A stretch of DNA of 50,000 bases from Chrysomallon squamiferum (lineage: Eukaryota; Mollusca; Gastropoda; Neomphalida; Peltospiridae). The stretch covers positions 15,684,272 through 15,734,271 of the forward strand of contig CM022666.1 in the NCBI GenBank assembly GCA_012295275.1, given 5' to 3'. Positions 14,217-26,072 of the stretch are shown here, one piece after another (within the stretch, counting starts at the first letter, position 1; every line of letters begins with the position of its first letter). Below the pieces are notes generated by a model. It saw nothing but the letters and a program-made list of their open reading frames with translations. It had not been told where the DNA came from and ran no database searches. Both the position numbers and the translations under genes were made by a program.

Positions 14217-14902
14217 AATGCAGACAGACAGTCATATAGACAGATACATTCATAGATATATAGATATGATAGACAGATAAATAGACAGATGAATAGAATA
14301 TGTCGGTGGATAGATGACTCGACAGATAGATAGGTAGACAGTCAGACAGACAGACTGATGGACAGACTGAAGACGCACATTAATAATAATTCTAGAAAAA
14401 ACGTAAATGAAAGTTTTATCAATGAATGCGTTTTGTTCTGTTTCATTGTCTAAATCACATTTCAGTAACAGAATTCAACAAACTGCGCCTGTTTGTTTTT
14501 AATCTTCATATCAATAAAACAAGTGCTCTGTTTATAAGTAAATGTGTACTCAAACAGGCTCCGCCAGCATACACGTCAACCCACATCAGATTTAATTTGG
14601 CAATCGTAGTTAAATATTTACTTAATTTAAATCTACGCAGTTAAGGATTTGATGGAAAAGATTGCGTCTTGTCGTCTGGAGTAAAAAAAAATAAATACAA
14701 AATAAAAATAAATAAAATTACGAAATCTACATAAAATAGATATTTTTAACAATATTTATTTCTTGATTTGTTACGAAAAACGTATTACATTCTGCAGCAG
14801 TACTAAAGCTGAATATTGACCATATCAGATACTGACCTCATCTTTGTTTTGTTTCTGCTATGAACTGAATTATTGTTTTCTTTTCGTGGTTATATAGTTG
14901 CT

Positions 14903-15795
14903 CTGGTTACATACGTATGTGTGTAGGATTGTATGCATGCATGCATATATAATGTGTGTGTATGTGTATTTGTGTATGGATGTGTAAATGTATGTGTATG
15001 TATGTATGCGTATATGTATTATGCAGGTGTATATTTATGTTTCAATGTCTATACGTCTGCTTGTCTGTCTGTATGTATGTATATATGTATGTATATGTAT
15101 GTATATATGTATATGTGTGTATGTGCGTGTATGTATGTATGTGTGCATGTATGTGCATGTATGTATGTATGTGTGTATGTATGTATGTGTGTGTGTATAT
15201 GTGTGTGTATGTATGTATTTATGTATGTGTATGTGTGTATATGTATGTATGTATGTATGTGTGTATGTATGTTCGTATGTATGTATGTATGTGTGTATGT
15301 ATGTTCGTATGTATGTATCTATGTATGTATGTGTGTATGTATGTATGCATGTATGTATGTATGTATCTGTGTGTATGGATGTGCATGTATGTATGTATGT
15401 GTGTATGTATGTGTGTGTATGTGTGTATATATGTATGTATGTGTGTGGGTATGTATGTATGTATGTGTGTGTATGTGTGTGTGTATGAATGTGTGTGTAT
15501 GTGTGTGTATGTATGTATGTGTGTATGTGTGTGGATGTGTGTGTATGTATGTATATGTATATGTGTTGTATGTATGTATGTATATGTGTGTGTGTATGTG
15601 TGCGATGTATGTATGTATGTATGTGTGTATGTTTGTGTGTATCTTTGTGTATGTATGTATGTGTCTGTATGTATGTGTGTGTATGTATGTATGCATGTAT
15701 GTATGTATGTATGTATGTGTCTGTATGTATGTGTGTGTATGTATGTATGTATGTATGCATGTATGTATGTATGTATGTATGTATGTATCTGTACG
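14903..15795. repeat. Long (GTAT)n array, about 890 bp
   Basis: An almost unbroken run of GTAT and GTGT tetranucleotides with occasional GCAT or CTGT variants. Five overlapping open frames of 160-296 codons cover it on the two strands, cysteine/tyrosine/valine-rich on one and threonine/histidine/isoleucine-rich on the other. That is what a stop-free tetranucleotide repeat gives and is not evidence for a gene. Confidence 0.95.
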
Positions 15796-16509
15796 TTCCA
15801 CATAGAAAACAGAAGACTAGACACGACACCACTGACCCACGCTTAATTTAACAGAGCTCATTTATAATTGATTTTGTTTACAAGATTTCAACTCACTCCT
15901 GAAAACATGCCCAGTGTGTGTGTTAATTAGTGAGGATAATGTTACTAAATAATGTATTTTATAGAAGGTTTCCTTTCTCAGGATGTCTGCTGCTTGCGAA
16001 AATAACACTCCCAAGAATACTCAGAGACAGAGAAAATTCAGAAGCACGAAAACAACATTTCAGTTTATATAGATAGTACTCTGGCTGTTTAGTCAAGAGA
16101 AAACAGCGAACATAATCACATATGGAAGAAAATAAAAGTTCGATTTTTTTTTTTTTTAATATAAATAATTACAGTCGTATCGATACCTTAGCAGTTTTAG
16201 GATCAATACTCTTCATTGAGATTCAGTATCAAATTCATAGGCATACCAGCACATGTGTTTTCACCCCAGTTTAGTGTGATTCTGAATTTTAATGCTGAAG
16301 ATTTAAAAATTTTTTTTTAAAAATTTCCATACGGAATTTAATGATTTAATGGTAACGTCTTCTTGAAGCAAAAAATAGATTACAAAAAAATAAATAAATA
16401 CAAATTTATATAAAATAAAAATAAATTCTTAAAATTCTTTATGCTTTTGATTTTACGATGAGACACTAACAATTCCACAAGAAAGTAGTGCACTTATATT
16501 ATTTCTGTC

Positions 16510-16559
16510 TCTTCTTCTTCTTCTTCTTCTAATGAATTATTATTATTATTATTATTATT

Positions 16560-16603
<44 letters not shown>

Positions 16604-16636
16604 GGTGGTGGTGGTGGTGGTGGTGTGGTGGTGGTT
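16510..16636. repeat. CTT / TTA / TTG / TGG trinucleotide mosaic
   Basis: Successive trinucleotide blocks end about 50 bp before the splice acceptor of gene 1's first coding exon. Confidence 0.93.
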
Positions 16637-16675
16637 GTTTATGACAATAATACTAATACATTTTTTAAACACTGT

Positions 16676-16707
16676 TTTTTTGTTTTCAGAATGACGTAGT
16701 AAAAAGA
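16676..16707 (+). promoter_or_regulatory. Gene 1: 3' splice acceptor, 5' UTR end and minimal uORF
   Basis: A T-rich tract ending TTTTGTTTTCAG (AG at 16688-16689), with a branch-point-like TACTAAT near 16653, marks an acceptor. The exon therefore begins at 16690 and gene 1 has an upstream 5' UTR exon. Between acceptor and main start lies a three-codon upstream frame, ATG-ACG-TAG (16691-16699). The main ATG at 16708 has A at -3 and G at +4, a strong start context, so it is preferred as the start. Confidence 0.7.
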
Positions 16708-18091
16708 ATGGGTCCAAAAGCAAAAAGTACGGCGGCCTTATTAGCACTGATGGTGTGGTCATGTCACGTGACTGCATTTTCCGTGAAACGCAAATCCTCC
16801 GCTCGGTCCGACCTCTCCCCGGCCCTGAAGGTGCTGGAGAGGCAGAAGCGCCAGTCCCCGGACATGGACTATTTGTATCCTGCTCGTTCGCGAGCTCAGC
16901 AGCTTCCTCAGTTCGGCCTGTGGGACAGAGGCGAGGACGAGAACCTGTGGATGAACGCGCTGAGCGAAGTGCCGAGGTTTCGGGACGAGTACAAACCCAA
17001 TTACGACGAGATTCCTCCCTCATCGGGGTTCGAGAGTTCCTTGCAAGCCATCCAGCCTTCCAAAGAAGAGATAGAGAACATTTTTAGCGACGAGCAGGAC
17101 AGCGACAGAGACGCCAGCGTGAACGTCAGGAAGAAATCGTACGCCAGCGAGGAGGATTTCAAACAGAAAAAGGCTAAAGAGATTCTAAACCCTCTCTCCC
17201 CGCTTCCGCCGAAAGTGAAAAAATCGTCGTCGTCGTCGGAGAACGACGGGAAGATCAACTTGGACAATTTGACGAAGGAAGAAATTAACATTCTGGCCAA
17301 CGTGGTGGAAAAGCTGAAGAAGCAGACGGAGGCGGAGGCGGAGAAGATTCTGGAAGAGTCGCAGTCGCCGGACGCGGAGGAGACCGTGTCGGTGAGCGAC
17401 AAGGAGCTGGCGCAGATGTTCGAGAACGCGCCAAGCGTCACGGAGGAAGAGACGACGAAAACCGTCACGGTTTCAGGCGACGGACGGCCGACAGTTCAAG
17501 AGGAGACGGTGACGGAGGAGAACGAAGGAACAGCAGAAGACGACGTGAACGACCTGGAGAGGAGGAACGGCGTGGAGACGCTGAACCCCGAGGATGAGTA
17601 CTGGCTGCTAGACAGATACATAAACGACAAGAGGAAGAAGCGTGCGCCGGCGAAGCGGTCGCCCGACTCGTTTCCCCTGGAAGAGACGTACCTGTCGGAG
17701 ATCGAGAGGCTGCAGAGGGAAGTGCAGACTCTCCGACTCGTCGCCCAGCTCGAGGACATCGAGAACGACGCCCTCACCAAGAGCCTCAACGAAGCGACGT
17801 TGTCGCAGCGGGAGGGGACGGTGTCGGAGAAGGAGTTCTCGGGCCTCAAGGAGGCGATTAACGTGGAGGAGGCGCTGCAGGCGATCAAGTCCGGCGCCCT
17901 CGACGCAGACGACCTCGACGAGCTGGTGTCGCTGAGCGGGTCGAAAAGAGGCGAGCCGCTGTACAAGAAGGAGAGCAAGAAGAGCGCGGACGTCGAGGAG
18001 AGCTACGCGAGACGTCGACGCAAGTGGCTGGAAGGACCCGTGGCGGAAAGCGTGTCGAAGAAGAAACGCGATTTCGTCGACGTTCAGGACA
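16708..18091 (+). CDS. Gene 1, coding exon 1 of 5: granin/prohormone-like secreted protein
   Basis: The spliced gene encodes 634 residues; this exon gives residues 1-461 plus the first base of codon 462 (phase 1), ending at a consensus GTAAGT donor. Residues 1-23 form a signal peptide (hydrophobic core AALLALMVW, cleavage probably after VTA), so the product enters the secretory pathway. The rest is acidic, low in cysteine and rich in Glu, Asp, Lys and Ser. It contains basic convertase-type sites: RQKR at 45-48 followed by Gln, which could cyclise to pyroglutamate, DKRKKR (307-312), AKR (315-317), SKR (412-414), RRRRK (435-439) and KKKR (451-454). A Ser run lies at 173-177 and helix/coiled-coil segments near 187-217 and 322-368. 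No Gly-Lys/Arg amidation site was seen. This resembles granins and neuropeptide precursors in style. The exact family, possibly a lophotrochozoan prohormone, is unverified, so no symbol is given. The exon is much more GC-rich than its flanks. Confidence 0.88.
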
Positions 18092-18179
18092 GTAAGTAGA
18101 TATCTTCATTGTTGTCATTGTTTTTAATCATCACATCATCGTAGTTAATCATCAGTATCACGATCATTACTCTTCTTCT

Positions 18180-18244
18180 TCTTTTTATTATTATTATTAT
18201 TAATAGTATTATAGCAATCATCACCATCGTCGTTATCATCACTG

Positions 18245-18320
<76 letters not shown>
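18180..18320. repeat. (TTA)n and (TTTA)n microsatellites
   Basis: A broken TTA run is followed by a pure TTA run and then by TTTA units, within intron 1 of gene 1. Confidence 0.93.
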
Positions 18321-18325
<5 letters not shown>

Positions 18326-19154
18326 TGAAGTTAAGCACGTAACATACACATAGGCAGACATTTGCTTAAAATCCATTAGAAAACAGAAAAGGGACATGCT
18401 CACACTCATAAACATCACGTACACAGATATGCACTGGTTAGATCGGACGATAGCTTAATGGGAGCAGAGAAATATATTTAATTTAAATTAGTTCTAAAAA
18501 TGATTGTCTCTGAATTACTTTTCTATGAGCATAATATCTGATAATATAGTGCAGTAGAATTTCAAATCAACAATATCTCGATCCAACCAGTTCCTCCTTA
18601 TCAAGAGTTATGTTATATCTTTTTATGAGTATGAGAGGGTGTTTATAACTCTTTTCTTTACCGCTAAATGAATTACGTGACGGGTTATCCTTTTAAACGT
18701 GTCAAAGTTTGACCTTCAGCAGCAAATGTTACTAAAATAATATCGTGCTGTAAAAAAAGAAAAAAAAATACCGAAACGGTTCACTTCAGCTAAATATTCC
18801 CTTGGCGACTTATGACGTCATTACGTGGGTTCGGCCATTACATAAGATATTTATAAATTGCGTTTTATTTTTGGACTCAGAAGCCTAAAAACGTTTCTCG
18901 TTGCCATATAAATAAAAGTTGTACGCAGCGCGAATGCTGGGGCGCGATTAGTGAACTCAAAGTCGATAATGAAACAAAAAAAATTTACGAGCAGGACTGA
19001 GCAGACAGACCGAAATTGAAACCCGAAAAAAGAACGAAATGTCAATTACAGTTTAAATAATTCAGTATGAGTTGGTGTAGTTCAGATATTTATTATTTAA
19101 TTATTATTATTTAAATTTTCTCTTCCATTCCCTCTATTTATAACGACGTAGGGG

Positions 19155-19188
<34 letters not shown>

Positions 19189-19493
19189 CATTGTAAATTT
19201 AACTTGTTTATATGCGAAATGAAAAAAGGACTGTTGTTTCATTAATACCGTTATTGTCAGCATTATAAATACAGACATCAATATCATCGATGACATAAAA
19301 ATTACAATATAGTCGTCATGATTACAAAAAAAAAGAAGGAAAGAAATTCAATCGAAACCTCCCACAGTTAATTCTATCACTTCACTGTGAGTAAACAACT
19401 AAAACTAGGATGGGTTTTCAAATCCACACCTACAAAAATACGTTTTGTTTTTTTTCTTTTTAACTCAATAAATCTCATTTAAACAAAAAGGAA

Positions 19494-19524
<31 letters not shown>

Positions 19525-20143
19525 TAAAATAAAAATAAAAAAATAAAACAATTATACTAAACTGTAATAAAAAAAAAAAAAAAAAATAAAAAAAATCAGT
19601 TATAAAATGTTATACGAAACGGTGGCTGTGATGTGACCGGTTATGACGTAACAACAGGCTGTTTCCGCTCAGATCGTGTTAACGAACGTAGACGTGATTA
19701 GAGAATGCTGCATTCTGGGAATACGTCTGCTTCCTCGCGTGTTAAAACTGTCGCTGCAGATCGATTTCTCGGTTTCAGCAGTTGAAGGCTGATTCAGATT
19801 CACACTGTCTTTTTTTTATTTTTTTTTTTTAATTTGCTGCTGATTCGCAATAAGAAAGAAAATAAAATAGTCTGAACTGAATCAGTCATCTTTTGTCATT
19901 TCAAAGTTTGGCAGTCTGCAGTAGCTACCATGACAACCAAATAAACAATTACAAAGTCACACATGCATGGACATTATTTTTACACACATATGTACATATT
20001 TCTTTTACAAACGTACAAATATATAACATAAACGTAAATGAAAACACACACACACACACACACACAACACACATACACAGATTTTTCTTTGTATCTGTTT
20101 ATCTGTGTATATTACTATACATATGCACACCTCTTATCCGCCT

Positions 20144-20144
20144 A

Positions 20145-20208
<64 letters not shown>

Positions 20209-20221
20209 TCTATCTATATAT
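20144..20221. repeat. (TCTG)n-(TCTA)n microsatellite
   Basis: TCTG units change to TCTA units, the same compound type as at 4575. Confidence 0.95.
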
Positions 20222-21201
20222 ATGACGTACCTACCTACCTACCTATTTATCCATGCATCCGTTTTTCTTTCTTTCTTTCTTTCTGTCTGTTCATCTTCCT
20301 ATCTATTTACCTGTTGTTGTTGTTTTCTTTTTGTACTTTTTTCTATTTATTTAATTATTATTTATTTCTTTCGTCTATTGTCTTATTTTATTTTCTTTTT
20401 TCTATTTTCTTTTTTTCTTTAAATGATTTTTTTTTTTTTTTTTTTTTTTAATATTAAAGAAAATAACTTTTCTTGCTTTCCAGTCCTCTGGTTTTTTAAA
20501 TGTAAATTTCTATTTTTATTTTTTTATTATTTTCTTTACTTTGGATTTGACACGTGAAGTAATAACTACATTTACATTTACGAAAATCAAATAGAGTGAA
20601 AAACTCTCAAACTCATTTCCTGTCAGCTGGAGATATTTTTTTCTAAATGTGTGAACAAGATCGACTTCGTGTAACTTCTTAAATTAACTTTTTTGTGTGT
20701 GTGTATGTGTGGGAAAAAAAAATTGAATGAATGTTTAACGAACCCCAGTACAAAAGAACAGTTCGGCTATAGTGTTGTAAAATATAACAATAAAGACAGA
20801 CACAAATATTTTCAAAGTGTTTTATAATTATCAGTAAAATTCTCGAGTAGTATAAGTTTAATCATATTTTTTATTTCTTTATTTCTTTCTTCTTCTTATT
20901 ATTTATTTTAAAATGTTTGATATATATCTGTATATCTATCTATCTGTCAGTCTGTCTGTCTATCTATCGATCTGTCTATCTGTTTGTGTGTCTATCTACT
21001 TATCTGTCTATATGTCGATCTATATATATGTGTGTACGCGCGCGTGTGTGTTTGTATATAAATATTTATTTCACTTGTGTGAGTCTGTGTGTCTGTCTCA
21101 TGTATAAGTGTCCATATATCTTTCTCTGTGTTGCTATATATATGTTTATCTGTTTATTAATTAATAAATAAATAAATAAATAAATTTTGTTGTATTTTCA
21201 G

Positions 21202-21273
21202 CTATAGAGAAAATGGCTAACGAGTTTCCATCAAGTTTAGAATTATCAGACAAGCAGTCAGACGAGGATAACG
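21202..21273 (+). CDS. Gene 1, coding exon 2 of 5 (72 nt)
   Basis: Bounded by TTTTCAG on the left and GTAAGA on the right. It continues the exon 1 frame (phase 1) to give TIEKMANEFPSSLELSDK... as residues 462-485 and ends in phase 1. It encodes an acidic linker rich in Ser, Glu and Asp with no cysteines. The length is a multiple of three and both ends are phase 1, so it could be skipped without breaking the frame. Support comes from splice sites, frame agreement and acidic composition matching the rest of the protein; no homology could be tested. Confidence 0.75.
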
Positions 21274-21598
21274 GTAAGAGTCTGTCTCTCTGTCCGTCTG
21301 TCATTCTTCTGTCCATCTGTCCATTCATTCACTCATTCACTCATTCGTGTGTTAGTAGATCAATATGTACATCGGCCCTGTCAACTGTACATTAAGTCAT
21401 TCATAAGTTAGTTTGTTCGTTCGTTTGTTCACTTTTTCCATTTATTCAGTAGTGTATTCTTCCACTTATCTGTTTGTCTTCTTTCATTCATTTCATGTTT
21501 TCTTTCTTCTTTCTTTCATTCGTCCATTCATATTTTAGTATGTGACTCTCTTTTATATCACAATTTTATTTTATTAATTACTTAATAAAACAAAACGG

Positions 21599-21725
<127 letters not shown>

Positions 21726-22306
21726 CTTACATATGCGTATGTGTCCAAACTGATCACTAATTTTTAACTGATCAAAACAATTATTAACAAAAATAATTGT
21801 TCTGGTTAGAAAGACAACATGTTGTGCAGAGGAAGGTCATTTCTCTGGATGTTTTACTACTTCAATATTTGATCACCGGTGTTGACTCGAGTTCGCATTT
21901 TATTCTAACATCTACTAAATACCATACAAACGATTAATTGCCTGTCTTGTAGTTTTGCTGCAGTTACAACCAAATCAATAATTTTCCATATTAAACATTC
22001 AGAAATGATGGTTTCTCTACTACTACTGCTACACGACTGTTATTAATGTGTAATGTTAGATTTATGGGATTTTTATGTATTTTGAAAAGTTGTAATGAAA
22101 CTAAACATGCAGAATGACTGCAGAAAATGACCAAACATGCAAACACGAAATCAACAAGACAGTGATTGATACCGATAGCGGAGAGTAAAGTAGAGATCAG
22201 ATTGTTTGTCTGACAACAACGGAAAGATAATGGATATTTCATTGTTTGCAGATAATGTTGCAGAGTTTAATATCGTGTTGTTTTGTGTAGAAGAGTTAAA
22301 CAGTGA

Positions 22307-22645
22307 AACAAACAGACAGACAGACAGACAGAGAGACAGAGAGTCATGCGAACACATATAAACACATACGCACACACAACATGTAAATATTCGATTATAC
22401 CGAGGTAGATAGATAGATAGATAGATAGTTCGATATAGACAGACAAACAGACATACAAACAGACAGACAGAGAGAGACATACAGACAGACAGACAGACAT
22501 ACATACATACATACACACAGACAGACAGACAGACAGACAGATAAATAGATAGATAGATAGATAGATACTATTTACATACAGGCAAGTACAGCTATATGTA
22601 TTGACATTCAGACAGAAACATAGATAGACTGACATATACTGATTT

Positions 22646-22716
<71 letters not shown>
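22307..22716. repeat. Tetranucleotide mosaic ending in (GA)n
   Basis: CAGA, TAGA and CATA blocks alternate with short unique sequence. A pure GA run (about 22650-22716) closes the region. The minus-strand leucine/serine/cysteine frames across it are artefacts. Confidence 0.92.
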
Positions 22717-22719
<3 letters not shown>

Positions 22720-23051
22720 AACAAAGAAGACAGTATTTATCATATTTTCGTTAACTGTAACATTAATCTTGTTACAAGATGAGACAACGATGACTTGATA
22801 GCAGGATTAGAATTACGTCATCGGATATCACGTGATTATTAGCAGATCAGTAACGTTAGACTACTCTGATTAACTCGTTATAAATAGCTACAAACCCTGG
22901 AAAGTTCGATAGTTTAAACTTGGTTTCGTAATCTTAATATTCAACCTGGATTATTTTATTTTTAGAATTTTAAAATAAATTTTGTTGGAGAATTTCAGAA
23001 ATAGAAAAAAATAAAATAATATCAATAACACTAAGCAGTAACAGAAAATTA

Positions 23052-23092
23052 AATAACAACAACAACAACAACAACAACAATAATAATAATAA

Positions 23093-23123
<31 letters not shown>

Positions 23124-23130
23124 AATAAGA
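23052..23130. repeat. (CAA)n-(TAA)n-(AATA)n compound repeat
   Basis: Three A-rich blocks in a row, with looser CAA-type repeats continuing to about 23275. Confidence 0.9.
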
Positions 23131-23984
23131 TCTAGAATAATACTAATAACCATAACAACAATTACACCACCAACAACAAAACAACAACAGCATCATCATC
23201 AACAACAACAACAACAACAACAGCAACAAAATAAATAGTGACAATAACAATAACAGTACAAAAAACAATAAATAATAAAACGGTGAAGAAATTTGCCGGT
23301 CAGTGTAGTAAATCAGAGAACTAAACTTCTAACAGATCTTATCAGTCTCTGAACGTTTCTGTGACCGCGGAGTCAGCTAATTAATCAGAGATTTCTTCCG
23401 TGTTATTCGTAATCCCTCTTTTCAGTTTTCCCTTGGCGTGGTTCGACACTGCAGTCACATACCTGATCATCATCCACTGTTTGTCAGAGAAATGAGGATC
23501 TTGATGTGTGAGATAAAGATTAAAAAACAGTCTCCCCCTCCCTGTGGTAAAGGAATAACACTCGGGTTAGGAAAGTGGTTTTCATCAACGAAGCGGATTT
23601 GGAAACCGAGTCATAAATCTGAAGGCTTATTTTTGAAAATAAATTACTGGTTAAGTCGATCTGTTGTTTAATTCCCAGGAGAGCGTTTGTTAGAAAACAA
23701 ATAAATAACAGAAAATAAATAAAATGAATATTTTGTTAATATAGAGGCGATCGTCTGTACAAGCTTGTAAAATATATAATAATATAAAGGCGAATATTTA
23801 TAAAACATTGTTAAGTCAGTGTTGCTAATTAGTAGGTAAAATAAGTATCTGGCTAAGTTGATTCTAAAACCTGATTATGCTAATACACTATTAATTTAAA
23901 TGAGAATATTTAGATGACAAAATATTTATTAAAACTGATCGATGTTTTTCTGTGTCTCTGTGATTCTTTGCCTTTACACTATTA

Positions 23985-24123
23985 CCGCTACTACTACTAC
24001 TACTATAACAACAGTAGTAATAACAACAACAACAATAATAATAATATTAGTAGTAGTAGTTTAGCAGAAATAGTAATAATTGTAGTTATAACATAATAAT
24101 AATAATAACAATAACAGCAGGAA

Positions 24124-24155
<32 letters not shown>

Positions 24156-24180
24156 ATAGTAATAATAGCAGTGGTCGTAA
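23985..24180. repeat. CTA / AAT / GTA trinucleotide-rich stretch
   Basis: ACTACT, AACAAC, AATAAT and AGTAGT blocks alternate. Both strands are stop-poor in some frames, giving tyrosine- or leucine-rich false ORFs. Confidence 0.88.
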
Positions 24181-25168
24181 TAAATAAAACAGAAGTGATA
24201 TCGCTTCTTGCTACTTGTCTCTGGATAAAATCTGATCACGGGATGAGATCCTGGTACCTGTGTGTCTGTAGTCATAACTTAACCACTAGACATCAGTCAC
24301 TGTGCTGTTACTCAACAATCATAATGCGATCAAAGTGTCCGTCCCTTTGTCTTTCTGTCTTCTCGTTAAGTGGCTTACGTCAAGAGAGCTTATTAGAGAG
24401 TTTGACAGAGCCCAGTCTATCAGACGTCTCCTAAAGACCAATTGAAAGTGAGAGACAAACGCGTTTGAAGAGAAGTAAAAAGAAAGACCAGTGTAATGAC
24501 TAACAAACTCGATTCTGAAAACTCAAAGTGTTTGCTGATAACGTTTATAAAAAACGTCTCTGTTAAGTGTTGACACAGCAATCGTCTGCGACTTAAAACA
24601 TGATGAAAACAAAAAAACAAAAAACAAAAATGGAAAGAGAAAAACAATGATGAACTCCCACGTGCATGATGAAGTGTTTGTTTTGCATTCGTCCTGCTGT
24701 GAGTTATTTAATTTTTGTCAGAGAAAAACAAGTTTCCTGTGTCAATGTTCGCCGTGGTAATTTTTCGTAATAAAATTAAAGGTAATAGACAGTTGTCGGT
24801 TTATACAAATTGTAATTAAAAAATATGGAAATGGTGATGTTTTTAATGTTTTAGATAGCAAGGAAATAACTAAGAGACAACGAGTGAGAGAAAAAAAAAA
24901 TGAAACCAGAGATAAAATTATAAAAAAAATAAAATAAAAAGAAAGAAAGAAAGATAGAGAGAGAGAGACGATATACAGATATATAAAATAAAATAGTCAC
25001 AACTAATTTACTGACATCATCACATTTCCAGTTGGTTAAGGCAGGAAACTTTTCACTGACAGACTGACAAACTACTAGACAAGCAAACAGACAAAGAACA
25101 TACACCGACAAACAGACACACTTACAGTGATGGATATCTAACTATATATATGAAATAAAATATTTCAG

Positions 25169-25294
25169 AATACCCAGAAACAAGACTTTCTACTGAAGAA
25201 ACAAACAGTCCAAACTACTTACTGGGATTGAATTACGCAGACAGACCTTCCGAGACAGCGGTAGAGTTGTACCCTTCCAAAAACAGCGACAACG
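25169..25294 (+). CDS. Gene 1, coding exon 3 of 5 (126 nt)
   Basis: Preceded by TATTTCAG and followed by the donor GTACGT. It continues in frame as residues 486-527 plus the first base of codon 528, reading EYPETRLSTEETNSPNYLLG and on to ELYPSKNSDN. It is an acidic, cysteine-free spacer before the cysteine-rich domain. Both borders are phase 1 and the length is a multiple of three, so this is a second possible cassette exon. A decayed copy of its last 40 bp or so plus donor lies about 84 bp downstream (25340-25385). Confidence 0.8.
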
Positions 25295-25339
25295 GTACGT
25301 AACTTGTTGTACCTGCGTTTTAAAAAATGTTTAAAATTT

Positions 25340-25385
25340 GTGTTAGAACGTGTACCCATCTGAAAACAGAAACAAAGGTAAATCA
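25340..25385 (+). pseudogene. Decayed copy of exon 3 end with donor site
   Basis: The stretch reading GTGTACCCATCTGAAAACAG and on to AACAAAGGTAAA parallels the end of exon 3 (GTTGTACCCTTCCAAAAACAG and on to GACAACGGTACG), including the GT of the donor (25378-25379). The offset to the real donor is about 84 bp. It appears to be a partial tandem duplication that has lost its coding role; there is no acceptor of its own. Confidence 0.55.
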
Positions 25386-25523
25386 ATGTGTAGTATGTCT
25401 GGTTTAATTTATTAAAAATGTTATGGTAATATGTCTGATAGCATTTTAATATGAAGGTAGGTTATCTTTATTATTGAATCCTATGCTAAAAGACATATTT
25501 CAATATATGTGAAATTAAATGTT

Positions 25524-26029
25524 GATTTTTTTTAGGCGAGTGTTATAAAATATAGTCTTCAGCATTTTGTTGATTTATAAGCAAGTATTTTCTAATTTAT
25601 AGCAAATTAAATGTACAGTTCATTTTCAAGCGAGTGTTATAAGTCAGGATAAATAGTATAACATTAACTAAAAGGCGAGCATTTCTAAAACGTGGCATAT
25701 TAAACGTATTGTCTAGTTTTTATCAGATCCTCCTGAGATACGATAAATATAATGTGGCTAATGAGAGGGCGAGTACTTCTATACCGACGTAAATTAAGTG
25801 TATTGTTGATTTTTAGGCGAGTTTTACAAGACATGACAAATGGAGTATTTACATCTTAATGGCCAGTACTTCTAAATGATAACAAAGTATCCATGTTGTT
25901 CATTTTCAGGCGAGCATTATAAAATATAGTAAACAGAACACTCGCCTGAATGAACTATACATTTAAAGCGTAGAGAATTAAATGTTTTGTTTAATACAGT
26001 ATATATATATATATATATATATATACTGT

Positions 26030-26072
<43 letters not shown>

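Larger units (their letters stand above)
18092..21201 (+). other. Gene 1 intron 1 (3110 bp)
   Basis: Donor GTAAGT at 18092, acceptor TGTATTTTCAG ending at 21201. It contains TTA/TTTA repeats (18180-18320), two long A runs (about 19158-19185 and 19498-19586), a TCTG/TCTA microsatellite (20144-20221), a T run (about 20429-20449) and one CRE palindrome (18813-18820). No other coding exon was recognised. Confidence 0.75.

Noticed and set aside
14933-15851. Overlapping open frames of up to 296 codons on both strands, cysteine/tyrosine/valine- or histidine/threonine-rich
   Set aside because: They are translations of one (GTAT)n array, open in several frames on both strands at once. There are no start context, splice sites or non-repetitive residues.
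16529-17023. 164-codon minus-strand frame opposite exon 1 of gene 1
   Set aside because: It is the shadow of the GC-rich coding exon continued into a (ACC)/(AAC) trinucleotide repeat. The other minus-strand frames at 17001-17978 are shadows too.
18440-18480. tRNA-like string (TAGCTTAATGGGAGCAGAG)
   Set aside because: It recalls a D-arm, but no acceptor stem, anticodon arm or TTC arm follows.
23438-23671. 77-codon plus-strand frame in intron 2 of gene 1
   Set aside because: It does not start at an ATG with a good context, lacks matching splice sites and domain features, and its composition is like the intron.
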